DNA of 64,000 nucleotides. Source: Diploscapter coronatus (Eukaryota > Nematoda > Chromadorea > Rhabditida > Rhabditidae). The first letter of the stretch is position 1; each line of letters opens with the position of its first letter. The notes below the pieces were generated by a model. It had not been told where the DNA came from. It saw only the letters and a list, made by a program, of their open reading frames with translations, and ran no database searches. Below, in pieces: positions 36,601 to 50,189 of the stretch. The stretch is from assembly GCA_964036155.1 (NCBI GenBank), contig OZ038423.1, forward strand, positions 55,567,249 through 55,631,248, in the 5' to 3' direction. The position numbers and the translations under genes were made by a program.

Positions 36601-39600
36601 GCAACACAATGATAAGAAATCGACAACTGAAATAGTTGTATTCACGCAAAGCAGATTTGCATAATATAAAATCTAAAGTTTTGAAGATGCCCTTCATATT
36701 TTCATTTAGCTCAAAATATTTCGAATCCAAAGATAAAGATGTTTACAAGATAGTACCTAGAATTATTGATAGAGATAAAGTAGTAATCTCCGGAACAAAG
36801 CTACTGATCAATTAATTAGAGTGGAGCAAAGTGAAGAGCGCCCTGGAGCTAGTTGATGAAGGAGGCGAAGGGAAGGAAGAGAGGCATCTGCACAGGCAGA
36901 GACACAGGCACACAAAGATGAGATTATTTGCTGATTAGAAGAAGACATGCTAAACAAACTGGCCAAGAAGAGTCATGGAAATACAAAAACGCGGCAGAAA
37001 GGAGAATAAAGACGACACAAATCAGTCAGATAATCAGCCGAATGGCAAATGATGCTGGACCCGCATTACGTAATGTAGACAGTCTTCCGTGACAGAGAAC
37101 TTCGGCAGTTTGCATGGCGATAAATCAATACAAAACTTGTTTGAAATCGTTGATCTTCAGGTGGAAACGCGAATATTTAAAATCAGATGAACTGTTCAAT
37201 TTTTTTCCGAAATACCAACTCGTTGATCACAAACAATTTATACCAAAGTTGCGAGAAAATTAGCTTATCATAATGACAGAATTAGGGCCCAGTCTACGCA
37301 AGATTCATCGTTTTGATTCGATTTAAACCGCCATTTTGATGAATCATTTTCAATTTTCAAGCTCATCATATTCGGAAAGGATTGGTTTCTACAAAAACTT
37401 TATTCATGTGAATGAAAAAGGGGGTACGGAAAATGCGTTTGTGTCTCCCAGTTGCACGCAATTGGAAGACGGATTTTGCTCGTAGAGATGAGAAAAGGTG
37501 AGCGGCTGGCAGATAGTGCATTTCTCCTTGTAGTCCATCGGAGAATCAGCTGGGCATTAATAGGCTTAAATTTCGAAAAATGAATCTTTAGTGATATTAT
37601 TTTTTTTTTTAATAATTGAAGATTGAAAAGTCAGACATTTTATAATTTTACTTAGAGCATTGTTTTTTACAGTAATGTAAAACTTATCCATGAAATCGTA
37701 AATAATTGTGACTCATTAAAGACCGTTGATCCTATGATATGATAGCATAATAGTATTTTTCCCCGAAAATTCATGATTTTCGTCAAAACTGCACCGCTTT
37801 TAGCCTAACTTGTGATAGGAAGGTCGGATTCGAAAAATTGTTTGCACCATCCGACTCAGCTTATCGAGCTGATTGTGAGCAACTTGATATAGATTTTGAG
37901 GGATCTCAACCACTTTCGAAAATTCGACCCCAGGATGCATTTTCCAAAAAGTGTCGAATCCCGGAAAAAAACTCCGAAATCGTGTTCTTCAAATCAAATA
38001 TAGTCAGAAACAACTAGAAATCCGATCTGGGACCTTTGAAATTTTTGGTCCGGACCTTTCCTTGCGATTTCTCAAAGTTAGCGAGACACCGTCCTAAATA
38101 GTCCTATTCCATAGACTTCGTGAGACATTGAATTCTGCATAGATTTATTTATCTTCCTTGAAAGCGATTATCGCGAGATTTCTTATAAGAATAACATCTT
38201 TAATTGCGTTACAATAGATCTGTTTAGGAGCTTCTAGCACGCGATTTCAGATTTAATCATGCTTGTTATGGCCGAATTCATTGAATCTCCCCCACACTTC
38301 TTTTTTCATTTTTCTAAATTTCATCATTCGGCTCTTCTTTATGAATCTGCCCAAATATGGCTCCGAAAAGAGACGCATCACGCAGATCCGGCGAATTTTT
38401 GGAAGAACTGCTGATTGAAAAGAGACTCAATGGAACGACGAGAGAGCGTGGTGAAAAGGAGGAATTACTCCAGAGGAAAAAGGATTTCTGCAAAACGCAT
38501 TCATATGCATGAGGCACTGAAGCAATGAATGGAAGAAGACATAATTGCTGCAGTCCCTCCCTCGGATTCCACAGCTCATCATCTCCATCGTCAGACTCAA
38601 ATCAATTACTTCAGTTCTGAAAAATTCGTCATTTTTAGATTCTGTTGCAAACTAACGCATTCAATGTTTTGGGAATTAATTCATGCTAAAATGAATTTAT
38701 ACAAATTTTGGAAAGGAAAAAATATCTTTTTATGTGCTCATTAATTTTTTCCTGTTAGTATCGCTTCATTTTCAAACTGTACGAACTTTAGAAATACTAA
38801 AGTTTTCTTATTTGAAAGGGAGAATATTTGTATGAAAAGGTTGAAATCATTTCTTTTTCTTGCCCAAATGTCTTGATTTTTGTTGCTCTGAACTATGTCT
38901 CATGAATCACTAGTCTTTAGCAGCAATGACAGGTCTAATTGTCTAGAATCTGGGAGTTTTTGGTGGATAATTGTGCAAACATTGTGTCGTGGCTGTCACA
39001 AATGATACATGCATCTGGCTCGCTAACTTCCTTCTTTTCCTTCTATGTCCATTTATTAATCTTTGTAACATTTAGCCTCATGTATTCTGGTCCTATACCA
39101 AATGAAGATCAGGGCTTTTTCTATGATCAAAGTTTACGAACAAACAGATCTGCGCATGAGCTCAAACTGAAACCTCCATGTATACCCCCTTTAAGCCCAA
39201 TTTTCCGTTAAAATCTGATGACTTTCCCATTTATGTAGCACTTTTCTATAGGAAAAAAATAGCATTGAGTGCCCCCACTCCCTGAAATTTTTCACTAGCT
39301 GAAAGTCTACCTAGATCTGCAAACAAAAGATATTTTCTAAAGTATTTCTTTCTGAAAAATGAAATGAAATCCGTTTTGAGTAGAATCAGAATGATCAAAT
39401 CGTCTAACATCCATTTTCATCATTCCATCTGAAAGTTTCTTAGATTGTAAATATGCAATAATACGTTTTCAACCCAGCGATACTTTATAAAAAAAAAAAA
39501 CAAAAAAAAACCACCCAAACAAGATGCAGGCATGGCGGTTAGCATGTGCGTGGATTTGCATGCAAACGCATTAGACTGGGCATGAATGCATCTGGGACTG

Positions 39601-40906
39601 CTTCCCTTGGACTACTCTAGACCTGGGGGTTTGAGAGCCTGAAATTGGGCTGAATGGAGTCGACTCAAGTAATTCCAAGACGTGCATTTCTATAACCGCA
39701 TTTTCGCAGCTGATTTTCTTAATTTCAGCATCCATCTTCATCTCTTTGATTGAGCCTGTAAACTTTCTGAGATGTGGATAATCATATAATCTCGAGATAT
39801 AACACTGATCTATTTGAAGCCATTCTTTACTTTAGGCATTTTCGTCTACACGCATCTACATTTATCGATTTCTGACAACTTATTATTTGGGATTCTTGCT
39901 TATTTATTTTTCTTTCAATAGAGTTGGCAAGAAATTACGCGAAAATGTTTCACGAAATGGGACGGGTATATAGGATTAAGAGAGCATTTTCCTGATATTC
40001 CTGTTCCTACTAATTAAGGTTCAAATTTCCCTTCAAACTATCCCGAACATAATTTTCAAGATGTACTTCATCATGAAATTAAATCAGCCGATCTATCTTT
40101 GCTCATTTGTCGTTTCCCAGTGATTTCGCGTTTTTTATATAGTTTTGTCGTCGCATGCACCCCCTCAGGAATTCCTATTTGGCTCAAGTTTTCTTTCCAG
40201 AACTCCTGAGCAGATCGAGGTTGTTTAGGACCCTTCGTCTTGCTCTGCTCATCATCTAAGGCCACTTCATGCTTATTTTCGTCGTTGTGTTTCTTCTTTT
40301 ATCTTCAATTCCCCTTTCATCTTCTGAAATCCTTCCATCATCTTTTCCATATCTTAATCCATCATTTTGCCATCTTTTCGAGGGCTTCACATACTCTCAA
40401 CGACCCACACAATTCTCGTCTATTCTTGTTTGACTTCTTTATCATTGAGCTCCACATACGTAACATTTAAAAATTGCTGAATACTGAATACTGAATGGGC
40501 ATAATTTTAGAGCACTTTTCTTCTAAAAATATCTACATCTTGCTTCATACGCAATAAGTGCCTATTCTTATCGTGAATAGTGAGGAAAAGCATAAACTTC
40601 AATGTAGACAACCTTCTCAATGGTAATTTATGCACTCCGCCCGTTTATTTCAGATCGGCACAAGTATGAAATGAAAAGAACTCGTTCTTCGCTTGACTTA
40701 TGAATTTTATCCACTGACAAGATTTTGCTCATAAATCTATTCACGTTTCTGAAATATTAATTTTTACCCGAGTTTCATTTAAAAATCAGGTCGATGTTCG
40801 CTTAGGAGTGGCTATTTATAATTCCAGCAAATTGAAATTTCGAAAATGATCAAAACTCATTTTCCTGAACGAAAATAATCGCCTGCTACCTCCTCTTATA
40901 CTCCAC
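30610..40906. other. intergenic region, left part, with likely 5' leader of the gei-1-like gene
   Basis: No convincing coding exon. The plus strand is purine-rich from 30.6 to about 37 kb, as in the introns of the minus-strand gene, so this stretch may be 5' intron of that gene. An ACTG microsatellite occupies 32405-32422. Short hairpins occur around 33507-33521 (GGAGCATTCTGCTCC) and 34876-34897. The block 37780-38110 has the look of a transposon relic, but no ends could be found. An A-rich run lies at 39489-39510. Open frames such as 35990-36304 are charged and purine-driven, without splice support. Confidence 0.5.
32405..32422. repeat. (ACTG)n microsatellite
   Basis: Four units of ACTG in non-coding DNA upstream of the gei-1-like start. 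Confidence 0.85.
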
Positions 40907-41387
40907 TGTAAATGACAAGTCCGTCGCCGCAGTGCCCTCCGCGAAAGGGGAAGGTGCGAACGCATCGCGTCCTCATGCGTTGCGGCTTTCATGATGAGAA
41001 GCGTTTTTCACACGAAGTTCTCGTTGTTTTTCGATTTTCTTTCGAAATTTCGCTAATTATTCGTTAATTATCGACAATTAATGCCAATTAGTGCTAACTA
41101 TGATTAGATTATCGATTTTTAAGTGGAAATTTGCCCTTTTTTCTCGTTTTTTTAGCGATTTCTAGATGATCGATTGAAATTTAAACATTGTTTATGACTT
41201 TCTTCGACAGAACTTAAAATTATCGATAATTAACAGTAATTAGTGAAATTTCGACAGGAAGTCGAAAAACAACGGGAATTTCGTGTGAAAATGCTCCTCA
41301 CAATGAAGGCCGCAACGCATGAGGACGCGACGCGTTTCGTACCTCCCTCTTTCGCGGAGGGCACTGGCGACGGCTTTGTCATTTACA
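40907..41387. mobile_element. MITE-like element with terminal inverted repeats of about 175 bp
   Basis: The left arm begins TGTAAATGACAAGTCCGTCG and the reverse complement of the right arm begins TGTAAATGACAAAGCCGTCG. Both continue through CAGTGCCCTCCGCGAAAG, GCGTCCTCATGCGTTGCGG, CACACGAA and CGTTGTTTTTCGA to CGAAATTTC and ATTAATT-rich sequence. Arms cover about 40907-41082 and 41212-41387, with a loop of about 130 bases that is strongly AT-rich. No open reading frame is present, so it would depend on a transposase elsewhere. The terminal bases and target-site duplication could not be fixed; TA dinucleotides occur a few bases outside each end. Confidence 0.85.
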
Positions 41388-44182
41388 ATGAACAATCTAT
41401 TGTATGTTTACGCCAGTAAGGAAACAAAATTAGACTCAATTCCTCAGATATGGTCAAATTGCGCGTAGATCCGCACTTATTTGGATTTTCTTCGTCGAGT
41501 AACCGACTAACTTTTCCCAGCAGCGATTTTCGCGCGTTTCTCACATTTTCACATGTCCTCGTGTCAAATTGAGCTTCTATCTGGAGAAAGCGTCTGGCTA
41601 AGGCAAGTAGTCCTTTTAATAATAATAAGATTGCATCACACAGCTGCCTGCATGTGCATTAGATTCACAGCGCTGAGTTTGCCTGCTGCTGTGCGATAAA
41701 ATTAAATCCCAGCCCGAGTGCGAGTCAGAGTGCTGTTTGCCGCCTGCCTTATGAGCGACATATCCTCGGTACCCAGAATGCTTCCCTAAGCCGCCCTTCT
41801 TCTCTTCTCGAGCAATATTTTGGGAATTGTCATTGTGCTCGCGCGAATGTTGCCGCAATTCATTTATCCTCATTGAGCTTTTCCTCGAATGTGATATTTA
41901 TGCTATTCCCCGAAATTCATCGTTCACCTGTTCTAACTATTCAACAAGCGTATTTTGCCCGAGAACATTTCGAAAAATCCACTTTATGCTGCCTAAGTAT
42001 AAGCAACGTTAATAATTCACTTTTTCACGAATTTTTATTGCACAATTGAAGGCACAGAATAGCTGCATTTAGAAATGCGATCATGTTTGTTTTTGTAAAA
42101 AAGTATGCAGTGAAAATTTTCAAGAGAAACTAACCTGGCATTTTGAAGAATAGAAATTTTACCCCGATTCGTAATTTTTCATCTTTCACATTGTCGAGTT
42201 AAATATCATTTTAAAATAATTTTTGAATTTAAAAAATTATCTTTGAAACGATGATTCGCTACCCAACAAAACTTAATTCTTATAAGCGCCTTACTCTATG
42301 CAATATTGTGGATTGAAAAATCTATCTTTGTGCTGTTTCCTTTCTTGATTTCACAGATTTTTTTAATCTTCACCTATTTGTCCAAACTTAGGTATTGCAC
42401 ACAAATCTGTAAACTATGTTGTCATTCTGTGCGCGATACGTGATTCGAGTGATCTTCCGAAGTGATAACAATTTCATGTCGATGAATGTTTCACTTCGTG
42501 GTGTGCATTCGTTAGAACAGACATTTGACTGGGGACTGGTAGAACTTTTCCACCTCCATCGGCTCAATTCGAGCGAGAAATTCAATGCTCAATCAGCCCA
42601 GCCTCCCCTTCGCCTTTTGTCATCTATTTTGGTATTTTGGGACGGAGGGCGCCGTTTGCTCCGAAATTTGCGCTTTTCAGTTCGATTTTTTGTCGGTTTC
42701 TCTGGAGTTTCGCCACTTCCTTCGACATTTTCTCATAACCTTTTTTATTTCGACTTTTTCCAAGCTTTTGCTCGACTCGCTCCGATCAGCCAACTGCGAA
42801 GTGCCTTTCGCTCCTCTTTTCTCCCTGAATTTCGGAATTTGCATACCAAATCGGCGTCTCGCTCGTTTGAAGAGCTGTTCAGGATGCTCAGACCTGGGAA
42901 TTCAACTCTTAACGCAGCGAAAACCGAAATTTTTGGAAACTTTCGGAAGTTTGACTATTTTTGAAAATATTTTAAACATATCTTTGCTGCAAAGTTATTT
43001 TAGGGCAAACAATGCGTCATAAAGTGAGGAAGTTAGTACCAGTTGAGGTGATACGAAATGGAGATTGGAAGTTGTTGGAGTCAACTTTTTGTTCCTAAAT
43101 TTTTGAGTCGGTATTGGAAGCTGGTCAAAAGGCGTTAGAATCGGGAAGCTTTTTTGATTTGCTATTAAATTTGAACTCTTTAACCAAAAATTCCAAACTT
43201 ATAGCGGGATGATCTTTCCAGAATCTTCAAAATCGGTGGCTTAGCCAAATTCTTTTAATCGAATCTACATCTATCTCGATATATTGATGTGAGGTGAATT
43301 TGTGCCGACAGAACTTCGGACTCTAGGCTATCTTTGCAACTTTGCTTCAGTAATGTGGTTAATGTGATGGCGATGGAGGGTGTTGACGTCCATCTTCTAA
43401 CTTCTCTAGGCCCTTAGTCTCGTCTCTCATTTTGTAAACTTTCTCACTTCTCCCCCCGTTTGACAAGGGCGGAGTCGACAACTAATAAATTTTGCTGGTG
43501 TTGATGGATACCCGCTCATTGTGCTGCTATCATTTCCGCTACTTAGCCGCTGTTGGGATTTCTGATTTTAGATACGGCAACTAAAATTAGATTCTCGGTT
43601 ATTTATAACGCGACATCCGTCAAGATTTGTCATTCGAGATAGATTTATAGAGAAAGCCTGATGAGAGAGATACTGAGAGCTTGATATTATTTTGAGCAAC
43701 TTCCCCCTTCTATAATAGGCGTTCTCATTTTTCTTTCTCAGTTCGTGATGTTTTCCATGTCTGGAAATGTGATTTTTCATGTTTTCGATTTGAGTCCAAC
43801 TTTTTCGTGGCAAATTTGATAACTTACTGGGGTTGAACTTTCAAATTTTGGACGTCTCGCAATCTTTGAGTTCATTAGGACCTTATGGACTTGAATTTGA
43901 TGAAAACGAGAAGAAGAATTTAAATAAACCCCAAACTCTTCATAATATATCTCCACATTATCTAATTTCTAATTGTTCAATATTCTCGAGCTAATTATCT
44001 TTTTTTTCTTTTTTAAAATTTCTCTACACTCCAATTTCATTTCGAGAAGTATATAGATGAAAAGTGACCGTTGATTTGATGCGGAATTCTTGAATATTTT
44101 GTGCCATAGCGATCACGGCATCAAGTAACGCATCTCAAGGACGAGTCGCGTGCTTCTCATCTTCATCCGACTTCTGACGAGC

Positions 44183-44199
44183 TGTCCGTCCGTCCGTCC
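44183..44199. repeat. (GTCC)n microsatellite
   Basis: About four GTCC units in pyrimidine-rich intergenic DNA. Confidence 0.8.
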
Positions 44200-47100
44200 A
44201 CCCTTCCAGCCTGACTGAGTTAGTCGTTGCCTCAATCTGCGACCGCTCTTTCAATCACTCTCTACTCCCACAACAGCACTCCCTGGAATAGCTCAGGGGA
44301 TTCACCAATTCTCACCAGTCCTTCCTCGCCTCTCATTGCGTGTGTGTTGTTCAATTTTCCAGTCCGCAGTTCGTGTTCATTTTATTCCCATATTTTCAAA
44401 AATCCGCTGCTTTATTTCTCATTTCTGCACTGCATCTGACAGCTCTTCTTGGCTGCCCTCATTCTTCTCCTTCTCTATTAGCAGAAGGAGCATCAGGCCG
44501 TTCAAAGCCTCGAATCTCTAGGATGCCTCAAGGCTTCGAGACCCTTGCCCCTTCCCCTTCCGAAAATTCAATTCCCCACCTGTCCATGTCTATTATCTTC
44601 CCCTTTCTTTCACCCTGCAACTACCTTCTCAAAACCCGCCCTTTCTATCTATCTATCCCCTTTCTTTCATCAGCTTCTTTTCCTCATCTCGATCCCTCAA
44701 TCATTTTGTCAAAACTCTCGGTCCAAATTGCATTTTTCGTTAGCCGCTAATCTCGATCGATTTTATTACGACAGAAAAATGACGAAATTTCAGATTTCCG
44801 GTGGCAATTTCCGAAGTTATTTCTGGCAAACGACTGATTGAATTTGTTGCGGTTGCTCTGGTAATTACACAGGCCTTCAAAATGATGGTATGTTAAGGAA
44901 TTTCTTTACGTTTTCGAAACAGAAATTTGTTGGGAATTTGAATTAATTCTCTAAAAATGCTCTGATCATGTTCAAAGCATTCATCGTCTTCTTCTAAATG
45001 ATTATAACTGAACTCGTCACTTATCTCAAAATTCAACTAGACAAAACTGCTTATTTTTGAAATCTTGTTGTCTAATAATATTTCGATCACTTTCCATGAA
45101 TTCCATTTATAGAATTTGATATGCAAGCAATTACCGAGTATAATTTAGCATAGCGGCAGGTGATTTTTGCGTGCGGTCTAAACTAAACACCCATAAAAGA
45201 AAGAAATGATTGTTTTGATAATTGCTCTGGCTATTTTCCCGCGAACATGATTCTATTCTGCCACATTCGTTTGTGCCATTCTGCCTGTTTCCTGCTGCTA
45301 ATCGTTGTTTTTGCTCTTCTTCCTCATCCTCCTAAAGAACATTCAGCCTACAGCTTATTTCTCTCAAATTTTGTCTTTCTTTGTTATTGGCAGTTTGCTA
45401 TTCTCCGTCAGCCAGTTCAGATGCATTTTGTCACTTGTCCATTTTTCTCTTCTGGCATAATCTCAAAAATATCCACCCTTTCACACCCAAACTCGATATC
45501 AAACGAATTTATTTTGCTTATAAAATATTCTCCACATGAATACGAAATTCGATGAAGAGTAGTCGCTACGAACTTTTCTATTCTGGGATTCTAAGTCAAG
45601 TGATTTGAGATTTTTAATAATGTGGATATAACCAGGGAATTCGGAGTTTTGGTATAGGGAATTTTGAATAGGATAAGAAAATAGAAAAATGTATATATTA
45701 TTGAATCAAAAATCATAGGATCAGCAACATAATACACTTACATTTAGAAAAATATAAAGTATCATGACTTCTTTCAAGCTTGAACTATTCTGCAACACTT
45801 ACCTATTGTTGTTTACTAGTCATCTCTCACAACTCAACATCTCGAGAGCTTGATCCCATGACAGCGGTGTTACAAATTATCATTCCAGCTTGTTTTCAAT
45901 ATCCCATCTCTTATCTGACGAAGCGATATTTTCGTTTCCAACTTTTCACTTCCTCTTTTTCACGCTGACTTCCGTTTAGTGTTCTGTGTCCATCACAAAT
46001 CTGCACTGCGCTACTGCACTCAAAGACTGAAATAAGCATTCTCGAATTTCTAACTCTGTTACTATTTAGAAAAATTCGGAAAAAGTGGGAAAATGCAATG
46101 TTAGATCTCTATTGATATTGAACACAAGGAAATAATGATGAGATCATTGCAAAATCATCAGTCGAAAGACAATAGCCATTTCATAAAACTAATTGTGTTA
46201 ACCAATATTTCACAATTTTCTTCTGATTATTATATCAGATATTTATTTTCATTTTTGATCAATTCACTTACAGTACCAAATTATTTGTGTACGTGTGTTT
46301 TATGTGATAATGAGAATAGATACTCTTCTTCCTGACGTCATCTCTATCTCCTTGACATGCTCTGATCCAGCGACTCGACTAATCATCCAATCTCCGCCTA
46401 ATCACACCTCTGCCACTCGGATGCTAAAAATAGCGCATGCAATCTGCTCTTTCTCTCTTTCCTCTCCAAGTTGCTGTTGCTTGCCGTCTTGCCGCCAGCC
46501 ACAGACAGCTGACCCTTCGAAGGAATGAGAGAATAGCTGTGTGTTATTCTCTGAGCTGATGAGATATCCCTATAGACAAGATAGTGATCATTTAAAAAAT
46601 AATCGATCCGATCAGACGCAGAGATTTTATCACCAGTTCACAAAAATCAACGACATTCAGAACTAGACGCAGGGTTTGAGCCAAAATATTCAGCAACAAT
46701 CTGTCGCAGGCCTTCTTATGCATCAACTTTCTTTTCCAAATTTTGTCTTGTGAACCCCCTCTTCCTATATAACTTTGCATTCTGACTGAAAATCTGTCTA
46801 AATTTGACAACGTCTTATCAATTTTGGGAGTGAATCAGTAAGACATATCATCGAAGACAAGAAATTTTGGAATGCGCTAAACCGCAACCAATCTAATTAT
46901 GATCAGGAAAACAGAATGCGGTATTTTGTAAGTTTTGTTTTCTACATGAATCATCTTTTTTCCTAATCTATCTATCTTCGACGATGATAGTAGTTTTTTT
47001 CTTGAAGTAGTCTTAAGTGATCAAGTGATCTTCACTGTCATTTTCTCTCGTCTCTTCGTTATAAAAGCACAATTTTTACTAGTACCTGTCAGAATTGATG

Positions 47101-48960
47101 AGAACATCTCGTCACTTGAGAACTTTGTTCTATTCGTTCAACTCATTTTTAGCCAGACAGTTTCATTGTGCACTCGGAAACCCTAGGAAATCCGCGTCTC
47201 TAGTCTTATTTTTATAGTTGGGGGTGAGTGTCATTTGGAATTGTCACTTTCATGGATGCGACACAATAATATTTTCGAAGAATATTTTTATCCTCCTTCT
47301 ATACTTTTACTTGTGCTAGTTTAGTGATGATACTCGAAGTATTTATGTTTCATTCCTGAATTTTGTGTTCTAAAGATTTAATCATTTTCCCTAAAGTATT
47401 TCATTCGGATTATAGCTTTTATCAGGCTCAATCTATTCCGAACACATTCCATTTGTAAGCGTTCAGAATTTCACGAACCCATATTCTGATATCGGAACGA
47501 CTTCATTTAGAATTTAGATTGGTGCATATGTGTGCTCCTTAGAATTCTGCCATTAATCCTTTAGAATGGTTTTTTTAATGGATATTTTCCTACATTGAAT
47601 CTGAAATATTTGCAGAAACGTAGATCGCATAAGCTTGAAGGAAGAAAAAGTTAAAAAAAAACCTGCAATGTTCTAAATGGCACGAGTTTGAGGAACTACT
47701 ACACAGCGGGATCAAAATGACTAATTTACTGATTGTGTTCTTGTGTGTTTGCACAAATCTGTTATTCTGCTATGTATCTAAATTAGCCTAATCTGCTATT
47801 CTCTTCCTAGTTTGCATCAGAATCGTTCAATTTTCACGCGCATCTGCAAAAATCCAATAGAATATAAGGAGGGAAGTTTTTGTGCATATTTTTACTTGAG
47901 CGAGACAGGGATTTTTGGGATATAAAATATTCATATAGGGAAAGTTTTGCAAGATTCTGCTTAAATCAGTACTCAATTTCGAGTTATTATTCAGCACTTT
48001 AGCTTTATCTAGTTAAAATGTCTGAAATTTCAATTCATTTTATCACTGACTCACTTCTTATTCGGGGTCTTTCTGAACCTTTGGTATTTAGAGATTCAGA
48101 GATCAAGTCTTATATCTGCTTCATAAACTTTTCCTAAAATTGCAGGTTCGAGTTCGAGTTAGAGATATAGGGTGACCAGACTGTTTTGCGAAGCGGAATG
48201 GACTTGACTAGAGCTATACTTTTCAAGCTTTTTCTCGCTGTGTATTTGATTTGGTGTGGTTTCCGGAGTCGAGACTGGAAACTCGCGAGTCACGAAGCTG
48301 GAAAGAGACGTTTCCGGTTGAAGTTAGAAGAAGAGGGAAAGATAGAAAACCCAAGAAATAGTATGGAATTTTGAGAGATTCGAACAAAATTGAGAGTGAG
48401 AGAATGAGTGACGAGCAGGGAAGCACCCTAATGAACGAATGAATGAGATGAAAAAAGGTAAACGAGTTGAAAGAAGAAAATAGAATGAAAATTGAAGAGG
48501 GGAAAGGAGTAAAAACGCCACTTTTGGAATGGAGAATCCCTTTGGTTCCAAGAGAGACCGAGTTCGTGGCAATTAATCCATTCATTGCCGCTTCTTTTCC
48601 TTATATTCTGTCTGTTTGGCCCAAACCCTAAATTCTAGTTGTGTTTAAACAAATGTCGGCTTTTGAACAGGGACTTGAAAGGGGGGAATTTGAAATGTTC
48701 AATTCAGCAAGGATTTTTAGCCTAGATTTTTGTGTTCTGATTTGAAATGTAGAATTGAATGAAAATGGGAATTCCAGGAATTTATTTGGAAATAGTTTGA
48801 TCATCATTTGATTTCATTTCATTTATCTTAAATTTATAGTATATTTTTATTCTAATCAAAATCTTTGATTTCGAAATTTCATATTGCTTGAACTAATTTA
48901 TCGCGCAACACTTTATCTGTGTCCGTTTGTCAATCAGCTAATTAGCTGTCGATTTGATTA

Positions 48961-49124
48961 CCTCGATAATTCATCCGTTCCAGCTCTCGCTCGTTTTGCC
49001 ATTCGTGCCCCTGGAATTCTCCAGGGATCCAGCCCATTACTGAGGCCTAGCCATTGGCTGCTGCGGTCGTACGCAGCTGCAATGAGCGGGCCTCGACAAC
49101 GCAGAAATGAACGAATTATCGAGG
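48961..49124. repeat. GC-rich island bounded by a short inverted repeat
   Basis: CCTCGATAATTC at the left is repeated inverted as GAATTATCGAGG at the right, about 150 bases apart. The enclosed DNA is clearly richer in G and C than its surroundings and contains a smaller GGTCGTACGCAGCTGC partial palindrome. It could be a small foldback element, a structured transcript or a regulatory island. No splice donor follows the short open frames in it. Confidence 0.4.
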
Positions 49125-50189
49125 AGCTAATGAACTGATTCCATTCCAGTCGCTTCATTTTCGCTTTTAGTCAATGCTCTTGAAAAATATGACAATTCTG
49201 CGCTACTTCGTGCAACTTTTTATTCTATCTTTTGACATAAATATTTGGCCCGTTTGTCATGGAATACTTTACTTCGTTAGTTTAGTGTAACGATAAAGTG
49301 TTAAATTTTATTTAGATAAAGCAACATTAAGTTGAGTTTCCGATTTATTGATGTTCTTCAAAAGTTATTTATCCACCTTTCGATCTAAAAATTTCCTTCA
49401 GCCTAAGTTTGAGTCAAGTTTATCACTTGGCGTTTGAACCCACACACGTCTTTGAAATTGATACTTTCGCCTTTTCTCCTCTATCCGAACGCTGAATTTT
49501 TGAGCTCTCACTTTTCATTCTTTTCCATCATTCGATATTTTCGAACTCATCTTTGTCGCTTCTTCAAAATTCAGAACACAACCGAATCAATAATCGCCTA
49601 AATTAGGATCTTCTCGAAGTCCTTTATGCATTGCGCATTTCGTTTCATTATTTTTATATTCCCTCTAAAATTTTCATCATCCCTACCCTTTCACGGCGAA
49701 ATTTTTCGTATGCATTTTCATGATTTTTCACACGCGCATTTATTCTAGCCCGAGGCGTAGGATTTTGCTCGGAAAAGTGGGAAAATTGTCGATGTAAATC
49801 TGGATCTAAAACTAGAAGTAAACTCCGCGAATTCACTTGATTTACGTAGAATGTCCTGAATTTTCCGAAAGTCGCTCGGAATGTCTAGGAAATATTCGTA
49901 ATTTCTCACTCGGTTTTCAAAAATATCGTCTAATTTTGGACTAGGAATACAAAGTCCTCGCATGTTGTGTCCTGAGTTTAGCCCACAAAAGCGAGGTGAA
50001 GAGGAAATTGAGTTTCGTCAAATCTGTAATTCATGGAACGACATTTTTAGCATTCAGTTCCTATCGGACAATTTCTAAATAGGGCATTTCGTGGGCGCGT
50101 GAGACTTGATGGCATAAAGAAACCGTTTGAAAAGACTAGGATAGAATGAAATAAGCCAATTTTATCAGTGTTATTTATTTTTGACTTAT

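Larger units (their letters stand above)
41388..50189. other. intergenic region, middle part
   Basis: Pyrimidine-rich on the plus strand, like a sense-strand intron of a rightward transcript. A region at 42416-43022 stays open in two plus frames for 182 and 145 codons without recognised motifs. A GTCC microsatellite lies at 44183-44199. The block around 48150-48550 is locally purine-rich, against the trend. A GC-rich island at 48961-49138 is bounded by a 12-bp inverted repeat. No gene could be supported. Confidence 0.5.

Noticed and set aside
45247..45555. Signal-peptide-like frame MILFCHIRLCHSACFLLL as the missing receptor leader
   Set aside because: T-rich DNA produces many hydrophobic frames here. 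No good donor in the required phase follows.
48884..49158. Overlapping 84- and 66-codon frames on opposite strands as genes
   Set aside because: Open on both strands because of local GC content; no splice donor or recognised motif.
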